From assembly GCA_947034885.2 (NCBI GenBank), contig OX344749.2:48389682-48453681 (forward strand): a stretch of DNA of 64,000 nt, written 5' to 3'. Under the pieces are notes generated by a model. That model made no database searches. It was given only the letters and a program-made list of their open reading frames with translations, and was not told where the DNA came from. Below, piece by piece: positions 28,641 to 50,987 of this stretch. Position 1 is the first letter of the stretch; each line of letters starts with the position of its first letter. Position numbers and translations under genes: made by a program. The DNA is from Thuidium tamariscinum. Taxonomy: Eukaryota > Streptophyta > Bryopsida > Hypnales > Thuidiaceae.

Positions 28641-30020
28641 AAGTGGAAACACCCAAAATCGTCAGTTTAAGCAATTCAACATAATTGGAGGCATTTTTTT
28701 TGTAAAAATAATATTTTAATAGTAGTAGCGAGTGAAAATCATGAATATTCTTAAAAATAAATAAATTGTTCGGATGCAATATCTAATTTCCATAAATTTT
28801 CAAAGTGTTGGCTCCCTAGACCACTAGAACTATCCTATAGGTGTACCTTGAATTGAACTCTGCTGAAATTAGTTGTTAATGAATGAAAATTATACATGTG
28901 TCTTACAACTGCGTCAACAAATTAGAATTAAACATTTGTAGGACACTTTAATGAATGATTATGGACAGTGATTTTGTGATATTCTAGGACTCAAGAATGG
29001 ATACAAGGACATAAATGGTTGTTTCTACCTTAGATATGTATGAAAAATTTTATTTTTATTTTTAGAGAGGAAATCACATGTCTTCTCTACTTCACAAAAA
29101 AAATTGATTTTTATGAGAATTTTTGAAGAAATAGTTAAGAAAAAATCACATCAAATAGAAAATTATTTTAAAAGATCTAAAAATTTCATCATGTGTGTAC
29201 ATTAGAGTGACAAACATCATGATGTAAACTCAATTTTTGAGTCATTCTTTAATTAGAATATTAATAGTGGACACTGAAAATACATCCAAAGTTCAAATTG
29301 CAATAAAATATTCAATGTTATAAAATTTTCCAAATTTTCACTTGGAGTAGAAACTAGAGTAGATGGCCTTCATTTTGTTAGTTGAGTTCAAACTAAAAAA
29401 TAATTATTTCTGTGGAGAAATTTTAGATTTAGAATAAGGTACAACAATTTCTCAAAATATACTAAAATAACAAATTTTGCCATCTCTTTTTTTTACTTAC
29501 TTCTCAACTACATGAAATTAAGAAAAAAAACTCTAGTTCATTTAAGAATTCAATTAGATACTCTTCATAACTCAACATGAATGGTCAACAAAAAAATGGT
29601 TGAAAAAATTGCTTCTAACTTCTTGTGAGGACCTTCAACTGGCATCCAAATGCTAGATAATGGCATTGGCAACAGTTCAAGGTTAAGATAAGAGCACCCA
29701 TAAATTTCATTGTACCCATTGTTTGACACTAAAATTCCCTTAAAAGTGTCTTCAAAAGTACCTTGAAAGAAATCCCCATGCTTAATTGTGGTTGGTGGGC
29801 TTTGAATTTTTAGATTTTGGTGTGAGAACAAATGCAAATTTTTTGAGGAGAGCAAATTTAGCCATAATGAGTCCTACTTTGAAAATCCAAAGAAATAAGA
29901 TGCCTTATCCAAAAAATTTAATTTTTTTAATTCTTGATTTTTAATTGCTAGTACTCCAAAAATATTCTTTTTGGGAAAAGTGACTCCAGGTGTGCTGGAA
30001 TTGCTTACATTGGCTATTAT
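28641..30020. mobile_element. Possible inverted-repeat element N
   Basis: The left part (GTGGAAACACCCAAAATCGT to about 28,950) is related in reverse complement to about 29,930-30,020. In the other copy of the duplicated segment only a right-arm-like block remains (37,080-37,395), and a further direct-orientation left-arm-like block occurs at 42,276-42,600. The middle (about 28,980-29,900) is AT-rich without a recognised gene. Boundaries are uncertain. Confidence 0.4.
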
Positions 30021-30079
30021 GGGTTCTCCTACCTTACTTTGTTTGACCAAATGATTGAGCTCCATGCACATAAAAGCTA

Positions 30080-30440
30080 CAGAAATCTCCAAAGCAAGGT
30101 TGGCTGATATGAACAGACCCTCATTGAGAGCTGAGCAACAAGGTAGAGTTTGGAAAAGCAGTGAGCAAACTCCTCCAAAATTTTGACATTGTCGGACTTC
30201 AGGATGCTGCTTTCCATGCTGGATGACCTTCTCAACTTAAGGATGCACGTCGGCACTTTTCAACTTACTTCCTCGAAATACCAAGCTTGTGAAAACCACT
30301 TCGATTCCGGGGCACTCCGGCCACGGATGCTTTGACGGGAAGCAGTGATCAAATCTTTTAAGACACAGCCAGCCCACCACACTCACCCACTGTAGTTTCT
30401 CCAGCCTGATGATATTTCCTTATCCACGGGTGATGTGGAT
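30080..30440 (+). other. GC-richer conserved block, possible gene relic (copy 1)
   Basis: The block is similar to 37,460-37,860. In both copies the reading AVSKLLQNFDI is recognisable, but frames are broken soon after by stops and shifts. The base composition is higher in GC than its surroundings. I do not recognise the family. It may be a decayed exon duplicated along with the flank. Confidence 0.35.
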
Positions 30441-31499
30441 AATTAGCAAAATTGCTATCTCGAGATTTTCGGCTACAGATTGACTCCTATCACAGTCTTG
30501 TAGATGGCTTCTCAACAAGTACAATATGTATATTATATTGTGTACTGAAGGAGTTTAATATTTTGTGTGTGGCCGACATACTACTTTGTCAGGCCTCGAA
30601 ACACATTTTAAAACATCAATTGCGAGACAGATCGAGCTCCTGTTGAAGAGTGGATGTCGTGTTGGCCACTTCTTGACCAGTGCGCCACTTGTTGTACCTT
30701 GAGAGACCATTCACTAAGAAGCTTCTCGATGGAAGTCCCAAGGTAGGCAATTGAACAATCAGAACTACCCCAATTCTGATAATCTTATTAGTTATTACTG
30801 CGTATGTCACAAGTATACCAAAGTGATTCTATGGAGTGTCTGTCCATATATAACTTAAGTTACCGCCAATGTAGAAAGACGCTGAGCCTTGGAATGAAAC
30901 CTCGCTTCGATTGCGTATACTTAGTTTTTCGAATGACAATTAGAAAATACAGATAATGGGCCCTATGGAGACCTGCTTGTCTGTACGCAGAAGGAGAAGT
31001 GAAACCGTCTGGCCGAATACTTACCTCTGTCAGTTACACAGACTAGAAATCAATTGCAACAATGCAAATGCAACTTCGGCAGCTGCCAGTAAGCTCAGTC
31101 CCAGTCAACAGCAGCTTCATGGCTGACACACTTCCAATGCTAACTTTCACCTCGCACCCCCGTACCGCCCCTACCAAGTCTGTACAGCCTTATCAGCGCG
31201 CATGCAACAAACAATAAGAAACCAAAGAGCATGACCAGGAAAATACCAACCGGGGACACCTACACACTCTTTACAAACACTAAAGTAAGCCGACCCACAT
31301 CAGAAACGAAAAAAAATCCAGCCCCCCAAGAATTCAGAGCCAACAACAGGGCCAACCGATTGGCTGCAAAGTGATAATTCACACTCCAGATCAACTCGCA
31401 GAATTATAAAAGCTGAGTTTACATGTATTGAACTCAATTTCCTTCCAAGACTTGAACGTCCTCACGGAACTTGCCAAGTCTTTAAACTAGCTATTGATT

Positions 31500-31741
31500 T
31501 CTACGACCCATGTGACTAGCTTTTGACAAAATAAGCATCTGCAAGGCTGATACCGAATCCTGTTGCGTACAAATACCTGGGTCAATTAGAGCTTCATGTC
31601 GACACACGCCTGTGCTCCGATCCCAAGCTCGGCTGAAGTTGCAGAGCTTCAGGGTCACAGTGAGATAGCTAGAAGCTGACGCCGATCGATCAATTCGTTG
31701 GCAAGCTTGTCGCACTCGATCAGACTCGCAGGGAGTTCGCG
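31500..31741 (+). promoter_or_regulatory. Core promoter region of peroxidase 3
   Basis: A TACAAATA box at 31,568-31,575 lies 167 bp before the ATG, in the same conserved block as in peroxidases 2 and 4. The upstream G-box present in the other two is changed here (ACGGAACTTGCC in place of ACGGCACGTGCC), and only one TTGAC core (31,522) remains. The difference may alter expression. Confidence 0.5.
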
Positions 31742-35491
<3,750 letters not shown>

Positions 35492-38400
35492 TGAATGAAC
35501 CTCCTCCGACCATTGTTTCTTAGCTAAGTACTTACTGACAGTGGCGACCGACTAAATGACAGTGAACTCGTCCAGACTTTGTACAGTGGATGAGGTTCTC
35601 TTAGGAAACTGAGGTTTCCAAGAAATTTGTTAGGGCCACTTTGTACCTAGATGTTATGCCAACGTGCTGTGTAGGAGGCCTAAAATCCTTACTTGTGATT
35701 GGATAAAAGGCTAATAATGGCTTAAACTCCTTTACACTTAAAGGCCAAGCCAATTCAGTGAAATGAATTTTTTTCTCCAGAAAAACAAGATCTAATATGG
35801 TCCAAACTCAATGAATTGGATGTATCAAGAATGGAAGGCAGCAAATTCTTGAATCTTGACTCTAGAAGAATTAGAACCAATGTCAAATTTCAATTAAATT
35901 TTTATACATGAAATATTATTTTTCAACAAATCAAATCTATAATTGGATTTTGTACAATTGATGTTGAAGGAAATTGGCCTTGCTCCTAAGTGTAAGAAAA
36001 TGGCCTTATAAAAAATTAAAGAGATGGGGTTGAAATTAACCAAGTTTTATTGAATCAATCTTCTTGGCTTCAAGGCCTTTACATATGGAAGGATTGACTT
36101 TGTTATAATCCTATTCTAATGGGTAGTTGAGGATTGCTTAAAGCCTAAAAGGAATTTAAATTTATGCACTTGACCTTTGCTTAGCCTCTAAGTGTAAGCG
36201 GCCCTTGGTGTTGACGTAGTGTGCTTTGTACCATTGCCATAGTCATTGGCAAGTCAAAAGTGATATGTAAGTCCTTCATATAATCTTCTTAAGTAAATGC
36301 AAAAGTAATTCAAAAATTCATAACTTTCACTTCATAGATCCAAACACCCCGAAATAAAGCCCATGCACGGATGCACCCCTCCTTAGTAAGAGCTTTCCAT
36401 CCGTACCAAGAATGTGACCGGGTACGCCCACGGTCCGAAAGATCTCACCGTAACAAACAAAACAAAAAACCTAGATAGTAACTTTAAAAGGGATGTGGAT
36501 GGATGGAATGTTGGGGCCAGCTCTCCAGGAACCCGGTCGAGTGAGTTTGCACGTGGGCACTGACCTAAGTTAGCCTGGGACTCTACTGTAGCACGCAAGA
36601 TCGAGAATCCAATTTCTGGAGACGGAGCGTTTCAATACTTCCACATCGGAGAACTTTGGCTTGGCTAACACTTCCTCGTACCTCTGGAGTCTGGACCGCA
36701 AGCGCTTGTTCGCCAGTTCTCTTCTAGAAAGTTTAATTAATTTTTTTCCAGACAATTTGTTCACTTCAAGACTTTTTTGTTTGGGTCTTTATATTCCCTC
36801 GTGCCTGAAGTCTTCATACCATTACTATGCAATAGTGTTTTGACTGATATTAGATTATTTAATTAATACGGAGTATTACTCACAATTTCTGATTTTAAGA
36901 GTAAGATATTGAAACTTCTAGCGCAGATTGAACTGTCAGGAGGTATCATTTGCACCCCATAATCCTCTCCGGGCAAGGACATCTCCCACAAACCAAACAG
37001 TCTGAAGGGAGAAACACCCATTTTTGTCCCTGGACCTATTCGTGGACCCTTCCCTAGAGTATCACTAAATCTGTCCATAAGCGTTCATTAAAGTGTTTGA
37101 CAAATGTTTAATTCTAATTTGTTGACGCAGTTGTAAGACACATGTATAATTTTCATTCACTGACAACTGATTTCAGCAGAGTTCAGTTTAGGCTACACCT
37201 GTAGGATGGTTCCAGTGGTCTAGGGAGCCAACACTTGGAAAATTTATAGAAATTACATAATGATTTCGAAAATTTTAATTTTTTTTTTAATATTCATGAT
37301 TTTCACTTGCTAATACTAGAGAAATATCATTTTTAGAAAAAGATGCCTCCAAGTATGCTGAATTCCTTATTTGGATGGTTTTGGGTGTTTCCACTGTACA
37401 AGAACTTGTAGTAATTGGAGACTGGATTATTTTATTTGACCAAATGATTGAGCTCCACGCACATGAAAGCTACAGAAAGCTCCCAAATAAGGTTGGCGGA
37501 TATGAACAGACCCTCACTGAGAGCAATAAGGTAGATTTCGAAATTAAAAGCAGTGAGCAAACTCCTTCAAAATTTTGACATTATTTTGGTCTTCAGGATG
37601 CTGTTTTCCATGCTGGATGACCGTCTCAACTTAAGTATGCACGTGTACTTTTTCACTGACTTCAGATCTCGACCTGGAAATACCAAGCTTGTGAAAATCC
37701 CGCTTCGATTCCTGGGCACTCCGGCCACGGATGCTTTGAGTGACGGGGAAATGGCAGTGATCAAATTTTTGAAGACACAGCCAACCCACCACACTCATCC
37801 ACTGTAGTTTCTCCAGCCTGATGGTATTTCCTTATCCACGGGTGGTGTGGATAGTTGGCAACATTGCTATCTTGAGATTTTCGGCTACATATCACAGAGT
37901 CTCTTAGGTTGCTTCTCTAACAACTTGAACATTATGTATATTATATTCTGTACTCAAGTGGTATTATATTTTGTGTATGGTCGATATGCTGCGACTTTGT
38001 AAGCTTTGAAATACATTTAAAAACTTACATCAATTATGAAACAGAGTTCCTATTGAAAAATGGATCTCATGTTCGCCACTTCTTGGCTAGTGCGCCCCTT
38101 GTTGTGGCTTGAGAGACCATTCACTCAGAAGCTTCTCGATGGAAGTCCCAAGGTTAGCAATTGGGCAATCAGAACTACCCCAATTCTGATAGTTACCCCC
38201 TAAGCATCAAGACTCATCGCCACAAATTGACGATCTCAGAAAAATCATCATAAAGTACCATTTGTAAGAATGTTTTGGAATTGAGATGTAAATAAGAGTT
38301 GTAGAGGTTGAGTTTTAGATTCTATTCATATAATTAGATTCACCAATACTATATATCACCACTATTTTCTATAAATTTTGAAAGGAAAAATTCTAAATTT

Positions 38401-39254
38401 CTTCTAAATTCAATTACAAGGAAAATATTTTTATTTTTTTGAGTAACTTTCAAATCAAATGGAATGGAATCAATGGATTTGAAATGAGGTTCCCTTGACA
38501 TAGTGATTTCTTGAAAATTTTGTATTCTTTGATTCGGTGACCTTAATTCTGTATTCTTTTTTTTTATGATTTGATTTGCAATTCTAGGTTTGAACTAGAG
38601 TCAATGTAATTTTGGCTTGGTCAACCACTTGATATACTTACACATTTGTAGTTTAAAAAAAACTTGTGATCTAATTACACCAAATCCAACCCTTGGATAG
38701 GACAAAAACTTCATAAAATATCACTAGGAATTAGGAAGACTTTCATCTAAGCTGTACTCAAAAAGAAATTTGATTTTCAATTTGTTCATTGTCCACTTTA
38801 TGAGGGAAAATCTGAGGCCAGGAGATGGCCCTTTCAGCTACAGTGAAATGTGCAATTAGAAGAAAAATCAATCCAAAAAGCAGTTAGAGAATCTATAAGG
38901 TAAGTAGTTAGCTCATGTGCTCCTCCAGATTTCGGATTAAAAACATAAAAATATGATTTTTTTTAAAATATTTTTTTAATTCCCTATAATTGTACATTTC
39001 ATTGTAGTTGAAAGGACCCTCTATTGGCCTCAAATTTTCTCTCATGTTTCACACTTTGTTGTGCTTAAGGGATAATCTTCTTGGTTATTACTACATGTGT
39101 CACAAGTCTACCAAAGTGATTCTATAGAATGTCTATCCATAACTGCAAATATAGCTTAATTTACCGCCAATTTTTAAAAAGTTCAACCTTGGAATGAAAC
39201 CTTTAGTGCTTCAATTGACATAGTAGTGCCATCTTTTGTAAGGATATTTTGTGA
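35492..39254. repeat. 3' flank of peroxidase 3 and start of segmental duplication copy 2
   Basis: The first ~115 bp match the peroxidase 3' flanks. At about 35,607 the sequence switches to the duplicated flank also seen from 24,860. A relic block at 37,460-37,860 (frame fragments 37,375-37,578 and 37,553-37,807) matches 30,080-30,440. From about 38,200 to 39,080 there is extra AT-rich DNA not seen in copy 1. No intact gene is supported. Confidence 0.6.
37460..37860 (+). other. GC-richer conserved block, possible gene relic (copy 2)
   Basis: This is the counterpart of 30,080-30,440. One frame reads AVSKLLQNFDI then RMLFSMLDDRLNL and stays open to 37,807. The other copy diverges in frame in the same stretch, so the two do not share an open frame end to end. 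The family is not recognised. Confidence 0.35.
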
Positions 39255-39564
39255 CATTAGATGTTTTTTGAGGGGTCAAGAAGACTGCGAGTTATCACAG
39301 CAGGGAACAGGTTCGGCGAGGTTCGGCAAGGCGGTCTGACGTGGCCGAGAGACTGCCACGTCATCGACCAAAAAAAAAAAATTTTTTTTTTTTTTTTTTT
39401 TTTTGTATTTGAAGACTAAAATTTTATTTTATTTTATTTTATTTTATTTTTTTTTTTTGTGAAAAAAAAAAATCTGACAGCAGGCCGCTCCCCTCGCTGC
39501 GGGGAACAGCTGCGGGGGAACAGCACTGGAACAGTCTTCTGCAGGGGTCAAAAAACATCTAATG
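39255..39564. mobile_element. Family F element F2
   Basis: The ends CATTAGATGTTTTTTGA and TCAAAAAACATCTAATG are exact inverted repeats (17 bp). The sub-terminal GC-rich region includes AAGACTGCGAGTT, GGTTCGGC repeats and GACGTGGCCGAGAGACTGCC followed by ACGTCA. A pure A/T centre and GGAACAGTCTTCTG complete the family pattern. Confidence 0.72.
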
Positions 39565-39689
39565 GGGGTTGGTACATTTCAATTAATGCACCTCCCATCC
39601 ATTGACTCCATTCACTCAAAAGATCTCCCATTAAATTTTTAAAAAAAAATTGTTAGCCCCCCTCCCCTATTTTTTTGTATTAATCCGTC

Positions 39690-40454
39690 TAGTCATTGCA
39701 ATAAACACTTCATGTTTTTGTCTCAAAAACACAATTTTTTGGAATAAGACTGGAAGTCCTGTGTAATCATGCCAATACTGCACATCTGTGCTGTGCTTAT
39801 TAATGTCAATGGTTGACTTTGGGCACCTGTAAATCTGGCCATCTGGGCCGTCAATTTAGTACTATGTAGTATTATGCAGTATTACAGAGTGCTATGAAGT
39901 ACTACTCAGGCCAATGGGAGCAGAAAATAGTAGAAAAGGGATTTGTGAACCTTTTCATTTGTGGTAATTAAAAAATATTAAAAAATATTTTTAAGAAATT
40001 TATTTTTCTAAACAAAATTGTGCTCGTATTGCAACAAAATATTCCTTTAGGAAATTTTTCCCCTCTCCATAGCCTTTGTACCTAGGAAGGTCATTTTGAC
40101 CCCATGTGTGCAATAGATATGATGTTAATTTCATAAAAACTCATTGCCGCCCCTTGTAATGTTAGTAGACCTCTAACTTGTCTAATTTGTAGCTTCAAAT
40201 GTGGATTTTTGGGTCAAAAATAGGACTAAGAACCTCCAAAATGGCCAAAATAGACACCTAGTCAGGGGAAAATTAAAAATAGTATACTAATTTTAAAAAC
40301 TGTGAAAAAATTATTCAACATCTACAACTATTTTGTGCACCTTCGTTCTAAATTTGAAGCCAAATGAACAAATTATGCAAAAGTTATGCACAAAAAACTA
40401 CCTAATAGAGGTCAAGAGGACAAAAAATAGGACAAGTGTTTCTTGCAATCACCC
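39690..40454. mobile_element. Family E element E6 (degraded left end)
   Basis: The right end CAAGTGTTTCTTGCAATCACCC finishing at 40,454 is typical. The left end TAGTCATTGCAATAAACACT matches the family with a few changes. The flanks CGTC and GGTC agree at three of four positions. It is non-coding. Confidence 0.55.
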
Positions 40455-40908
40455 GGTCACCCCTTTCTTCTTGTGTGAATCTGAGAGAACAATTTTGAGT
40501 TGCAAACAATATAGTAGGATATGTCCATATCCCATATTTATATATATTGTACAATATGTATACCATATCTATATTTGGATAGTATCTATAGTACACCATA
40601 TCCCGTATCCCATATCTTGTCTCTATAATTATTAGTATTTATATCCCAAACCTATATCTATATTCGTATCTGTATTTCTTATTTTCCGAGATCAATGGCA
40701 ATTAAGAAGGGGGGAATTTTCTCAATGGGGAGATCAACTCCTCTCATTTTTTTCAATGGGGGTTGGTTAATGGGAGGTTAGTGGTTGTCTGTGCCATCTT
40801 GTGAGAAGATAGTTTTTTTAATTATAAATAGAAAATACAGACAATGAGCCTATGGAGACTAGCTTGTTTGTACGCATGAAGAGAAGTGAAACTCAGGCCG
40901 AATACTTA
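40455..40908. repeat. Simple-sequence tract and peroxidase 4 distal flank
   Basis: About 40,510-40,680 is a decayed CATATC/TATATC array, related in style to 21,465-21,645. From 40,820 the sequence rejoins the conserved peroxidase upstream region (AGAAAATACAGACAATG). Confidence 0.5.
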
Positions 40909-41879
40909 TGGTAGGAGGCTCTAAAAGCGACCAACTTTTACAAATTGCTCCTATGATTTGATAAAAACAAACATTAAGTACACCATAAATGGATATTGTT
41001 CAATAGAGAAACAGACATCCTATAATGACAAGACCATATTCCATACAAACAAATTTATTCCAAACACATTCATATCCACATTCTAACAGCATTGGCAGAT
41101 GCAATAAAGGTCACAAGAGAACAGTTTTATAATTAGTGGCCACATATAAATTAAACTTTAAAAAAACTAGATTTTACTTCAAAAAGATCCATTTCAGCAA
41201 TTAAAAAGAGAAAAGAAAGCAAAGGTCCATTTTTGTTGCATCCAAGGTCATATTTTCTAAAGTATTCAGACCCTTCTTGCATGCCACGCTAGTGCTTGGC
41301 AGGCCTTGCCATGTTTTTTTTCAATTTTATTGTGTGTACCTTAAGTCAACCCTAAGATAACAAATAAGTGCCCATACTTGATATCTTTCAAAATTGATAA
41401 GTAATTCATACCTACTCCAAAAAATTTCAAACCCCTTGCATTGGATTATGCTACTATTCCTCTTTGACAAAAAAACCACTAAAAATACTTTCTAGCACCA
41501 TTGCCCCATCAAAACTGTGATCAGCCCATAAAAGGACGCTTATAGAGCCTCCTAAGGTAGAAGGCCCTTAAATGGAGCGGGTTCTAAAATGGTGCCCTAC
41601 CTTAAATGTACATTACTTGTACATGTTTCTTTTCATAGCCTTCAGCAGTGTACTGACAGTGTACATTTTAGCTAGGGCACCATTTTAGAGCCCTATGCCC
41701 TTTCAACTTCAAAATTTGATAACTAATTCCACAAAGCTCAAAAGAATATGAAACAACTTGTGTTAGATGTTAATTCTACTTGTCTTTCAAAGAAAATTTA
41801 CTGAAAAATATTTCTAGAAGTTTCACCTATCTGAAATTCTGTTTCAGCCCTTAGATGGTCCATTATAGGACCTCTTACC
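40909..41879. mobile_element. Element L: ~970 bp insertion with TTA duplication upstream of peroxidase 4
   Basis: GGTAGGAGGCTCTAAAAGCG at the left is mirrored at the right end; 17 of 23 terminal positions match in inverted orientation. TTA occurs on both sides (40,906-40,908 and 41,880-41,882). The equivalent site before peroxidase 3 (about 31,020) reads GAATACTTACC with one TTA, an empty site. Inside, about 41,585-41,700, CTAAAATGGTGCCCTA and TAGGGCACCATTTTAG form another inverted pair, a probable nested MITE. Confidence 0.75.
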
Positions 41880-41882
41880 TTA

Positions 41883-43220
41883 CCCTACCTCAGTTACACA
41901 GACTAGAAATCAATTGCAACAATGCAAATGCAACTTCGGCAGCTGCCAACAAGCTCAGTCCCAGTCAACAGCAGCTTCATGGCTGACACACTTCCAATGC
42001 TAACTTTCACCTCGCACTCCCGTAACTTACCGCCCCTACCAAGTCTGTTCAGCCTTATCAGTGCACTTGCAACAAACAATAAAATACCAGAGAGCATGAT
42101 AACGAAAATACCAACCGAGGACAGCTACACACTTATTACAAACACTAAAGTAGGTTGACCGACATCAGAAATGAAATAAAATCCACACCCCAAAAAATTG
42201 AGAGCCAACAACAGGGCCAACCGATTGGCTGCAAAGTGATAATTCACACTCTAGATCAACTCGCGGATTTATACAGTGGAAACACCCAGAACCGTCCTAA
42301 TAAGGAATTCAGCATAGTTGGAGGCAGCGTTTCAAAAAAAGTGATATTTTTTTTAGTATTAGCGAGTGAAAATCATGAATATTAAAAAAAAATTAGATTT
42401 TTCGGATACTGTATGTAATTTCTACGAATTTTCAAAGTGTTGACTCCCTAGATTTGTGGAACTGTCCTATAGATGCCCCCAAACGTGAACCCTACGAAAA
42501 TCAGCACTCAACCAACTAGATTTTCTTATGTGTTCTTCAATTGTGTTAGCAAATTACAATCACAGATGTAATGAATATATTAAAAGAACTCTACTGATAC
42601 ATTTGGGTGAATCTATAGTCTACTACAAGGAACAAATGCAAAGATGGGTGTTTCAATGAACGGGGAGTACCGGCATTTAGTTACAAGTCAGCCGGTTGAA
42701 ATTCAGAATTTTCGAATGAAGTTCAAAATTTTAAGAAAAAACCCGATCATTTTAGAGGAAAAAAAGGAATATTTTTTATTTTCTTAAGCCCTAGCCAAGA
42801 GTATTCTCCAAGCAACCAGTTGATGCAAGAAAATGTAGGATTTTAACCGGTTAAGCTAAAATTTATTCCCGGACTGTGGGGTGTTTTGCCCTTAAAAGTT
42901 GAGTTCACAATCATGTATTGAACTCAATTCTGACTGGAACTTACGTCCTCACGGCACGTGCCAAGACTTTGAACTAGCTATTGATTTCTAGGACCCACGT
43001 GTCTAGCTTTTGACTAAGCATCTGCAGGTTGATGCCGAATCCTGTTGCGTACAAATACCTGGGTCAGTTAGAGCTTCATGTCAACACACGCCTGTGCTCC
43101 GATCCCAAGCTCGGCCGGCCGAAGTTGCAGAGCTTCAGGGTCCTAGTCTTGGTAGAAGCTGAGGCCGATCGATCGATTCGTTGGCAAGCTTGTCGCACTC
43201 AGACTCGCAGGGAGTTCGCG
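41883..43220 (+). promoter_or_regulatory. 5' flank and core promoter of peroxidase 4
   Basis: The region is conserved with the flanks of peroxidases 2 and 3, with a block at 42,276-42,900 that is absent there (related to 28,641-28,950). A TACAAATA box at 43,050-43,057 lies 164 bp before the ATG. Two G-box cores (CACGTG at 42,955-42,960 and 42,996-43,001) and a TTGACT site (43,010-43,015) lie just upstream. The first G-box is shared with peroxidase 2; the second is unique to this copy. Confidence 0.5.
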
Positions 43221-48953
<5,733 letters not shown>

Positions 48954-49279
48954 TGAATGAACCCAGCCTCCTCCGATCGTTGTTTCTTAGCTGGTGTTGG
49001 ATCAACGCATGCGTTTGGAGAAAGTGTTTGAATGAGGATGGTCACCAGCTCGATTGAGCACCACTGGCAGTGGCGACCGACTTAGTGACAGTGAGTGAGC
49101 TCGTGCAGACTTCGTGCAGCGGTTGCAGTTCTCTTCGGAAACAGAGGTTTTTCAATTCGGAAGCACCACACGATTGTATCGTTGAGTGAACTTCAAGAGA
49201 ATCTAGCTGGTTTAAGATTTTCACGGTGTGAACTTTGTTTCAATAAAAATAAAAGCAGTACGTGGCTACGTGCTTAAGG
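48954..49279 (+). promoter_or_regulatory. 3' untranslated region of peroxidase 4 with poly(A) signals
   Basis: After TGA the sequence matches the other peroxidase 3' flanks. Two AATAAA hexamers at 49,242-49,247 and 49,248-49,253 are good polyadenylation signals about 290 bp after the stop codon. Confidence 0.6.
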
Positions 49280-50128
49280 GTACGTCCACACCGGCTGTTA
49301 GTTAATATTTTGGTGTTATTACAAGGGTCTCATTTGATGCAGTGACTCCAGTGAGCCGAGCCTCTTTCAGGGCAGGGTTGAAATGCGGGTAAAAATTATC
49401 TTTATTCTGCTTTAAATTGATTTTTTCCCCATCCTTGTACACCCTTTACAGCAGTGTTAGCCAATAAGAATTCCCCAAATGTTGTCAATCCTAACATCCA
49501 AGCAACAAAGTAAAATAGAATCCAACAAAGCAACTTTTGTACCACATTTTCACTTTTTGATCCACTTTCTCATTTGAGCTTCTTGGCCAATCTTGAGTAG
49601 ATCTAGGGGAGGAGAGAAGATCTTTATACTAGTGGGATAATGGTAGGTGAAACAAACCATGCATGTAGGATATGTGAATTAGGACAAAGAATAGCTCCAC
49701 CACTCATGGTTAAGTGAATATGCAGGAATTGTGATGAAGTCAAATTTCAGACCTCATTTAGACATAGTACAATATTTTTTTTCAAAAAACTTCAAACAAA
49801 GAGAAGTTGGGGAATGAAGTAAACCTTTATCTCAAAAAATCCGTTTGGGATTTCAATACTCCATCTAAAAGTTATGGACAAATTTTAGAAAGAATGTTTG
49901 AAGATGTCTAAAAAAATCTCCCTTCCACACACCCTCTTGAATTTTGTCTAAACTCTTACATGAGGCTCCAAAATCCCAAGTGGATTTTGGGAGATAAAAA
50001 TTAGATTGGTTCTACAACTTCTTCTAGTTCAAGTTTTTTACAAATTCAGCTATTACATTATGCCCAAATGAAGTCTAAAATTCAACTTTGAACATAATTC
50101 TTGCATTTTCACTTAACCATTAGTATTT

Positions 50129-50872
50129 GGGTCATTACAAGAAACACTGTCCAAAAAGCATAGCGTTTTCACAATACTCTTTTTTTTCCTTCGGGAGGGC
50201 TTCAAAATTAGAAAAATAATTTTTAAAAATAATAAAAAATATTTTTCATGTATATATCTTTAAGGAGAAGGTACCCTAGAAAGGAAAATTATAGGAAAAA
50301 TCTCTAAGTAGGAGAACTAGAAAAGTGCAAAATCTCATGAATATTGGTACTTTTACATTTTAATTTGTAAGAAATAGGAAAATAAATTTTAAAAAAAACT
50401 AAAAACTGTCCATTCTTAAAGAGTTGATTTTGATGAGATTTCACCAAAAGAAAAATCTTAGAACCATCTTCAATGTTCAAAAATTGTGCACAACGGAAAA
50501 AATTTTGCACTCATGTGGAGGACATGAAATATTAACATATTTTTGGATTTCATTCAAAAGTTATAAGTTTTACACCTATATGTATACTTGTATAGACCAT
50601 GAAAGTTTTTTTTTATAAATCATTAAATTTGGGCACTCATAACGTAGTGATTTATGTAAACTACAAATTGTGATTCTCAACAAAAATGATTTTTAAATAT
50701 AAATTGTTTTTTTTTTATTTCTGAAAAATAAGGGATCTAATAAACTTCAAGTTAGGTACGTTCAATAAAAATTTCATGTTCATTGGACTTAATCTCCAAA
50801 ATATATAGTACTCAACAAAAAAGTGGTTCTCATTGTGACATGAAATAGGATTGGTGTTTCTTGCAATGACCC
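50129..50872. mobile_element. Family E element E4, nested in H
   Basis: GGGTCATTACAAGAAACACT and GGTGTTTCTTGCAATGACCC are the ends; ATTT lies on both sides (50,125-50,128 and 50,873-50,876). The body is non-coding. Confidence 0.82.
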
Positions 50873-50987
50873 ATTTAGTAGCTACATTTAATGTGAAAAA
50901 AATTGAAAAGTGTATAAAGTGGTACAATTCTAGTAGTAGGTAATTTTCTACTTAAGTAAGTGAACCTTATTTTGATGCTTTTCTTAA

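Larger units (their letters stand above)
24860..31741. repeat. Segmental duplication, copy 1 (5' flank of peroxidase 3)
   Basis: Collinear anchors link this segment to about 35,607-43,220: 24,863 with 35,610; 25,700-25,820 with 36,440-36,565; 26,783-26,920 with 36,563-36,700; 28,443 with about 36,905; 30,090-30,440 with 37,460-37,860; 30,941 with 40,826; 31,034 with 41,890; 31,560 with 43,040. The unit therefore includes intergenic DNA as well as the gene that follows. Differences are mostly element insertions: copy 1 has the 961 bp element at 25,822 and a triplicated 76 bp unit at 28,216; copy 2 has F2, E6 and L. Confidence 0.8.

Noticed and set aside
43029-43220. N-terminal extension of peroxidase 4 by 64 codons
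   Set aside because: The extension overlaps the conserved promoter/leader block, is not open in the paralogs, and would bury the signal peptide.
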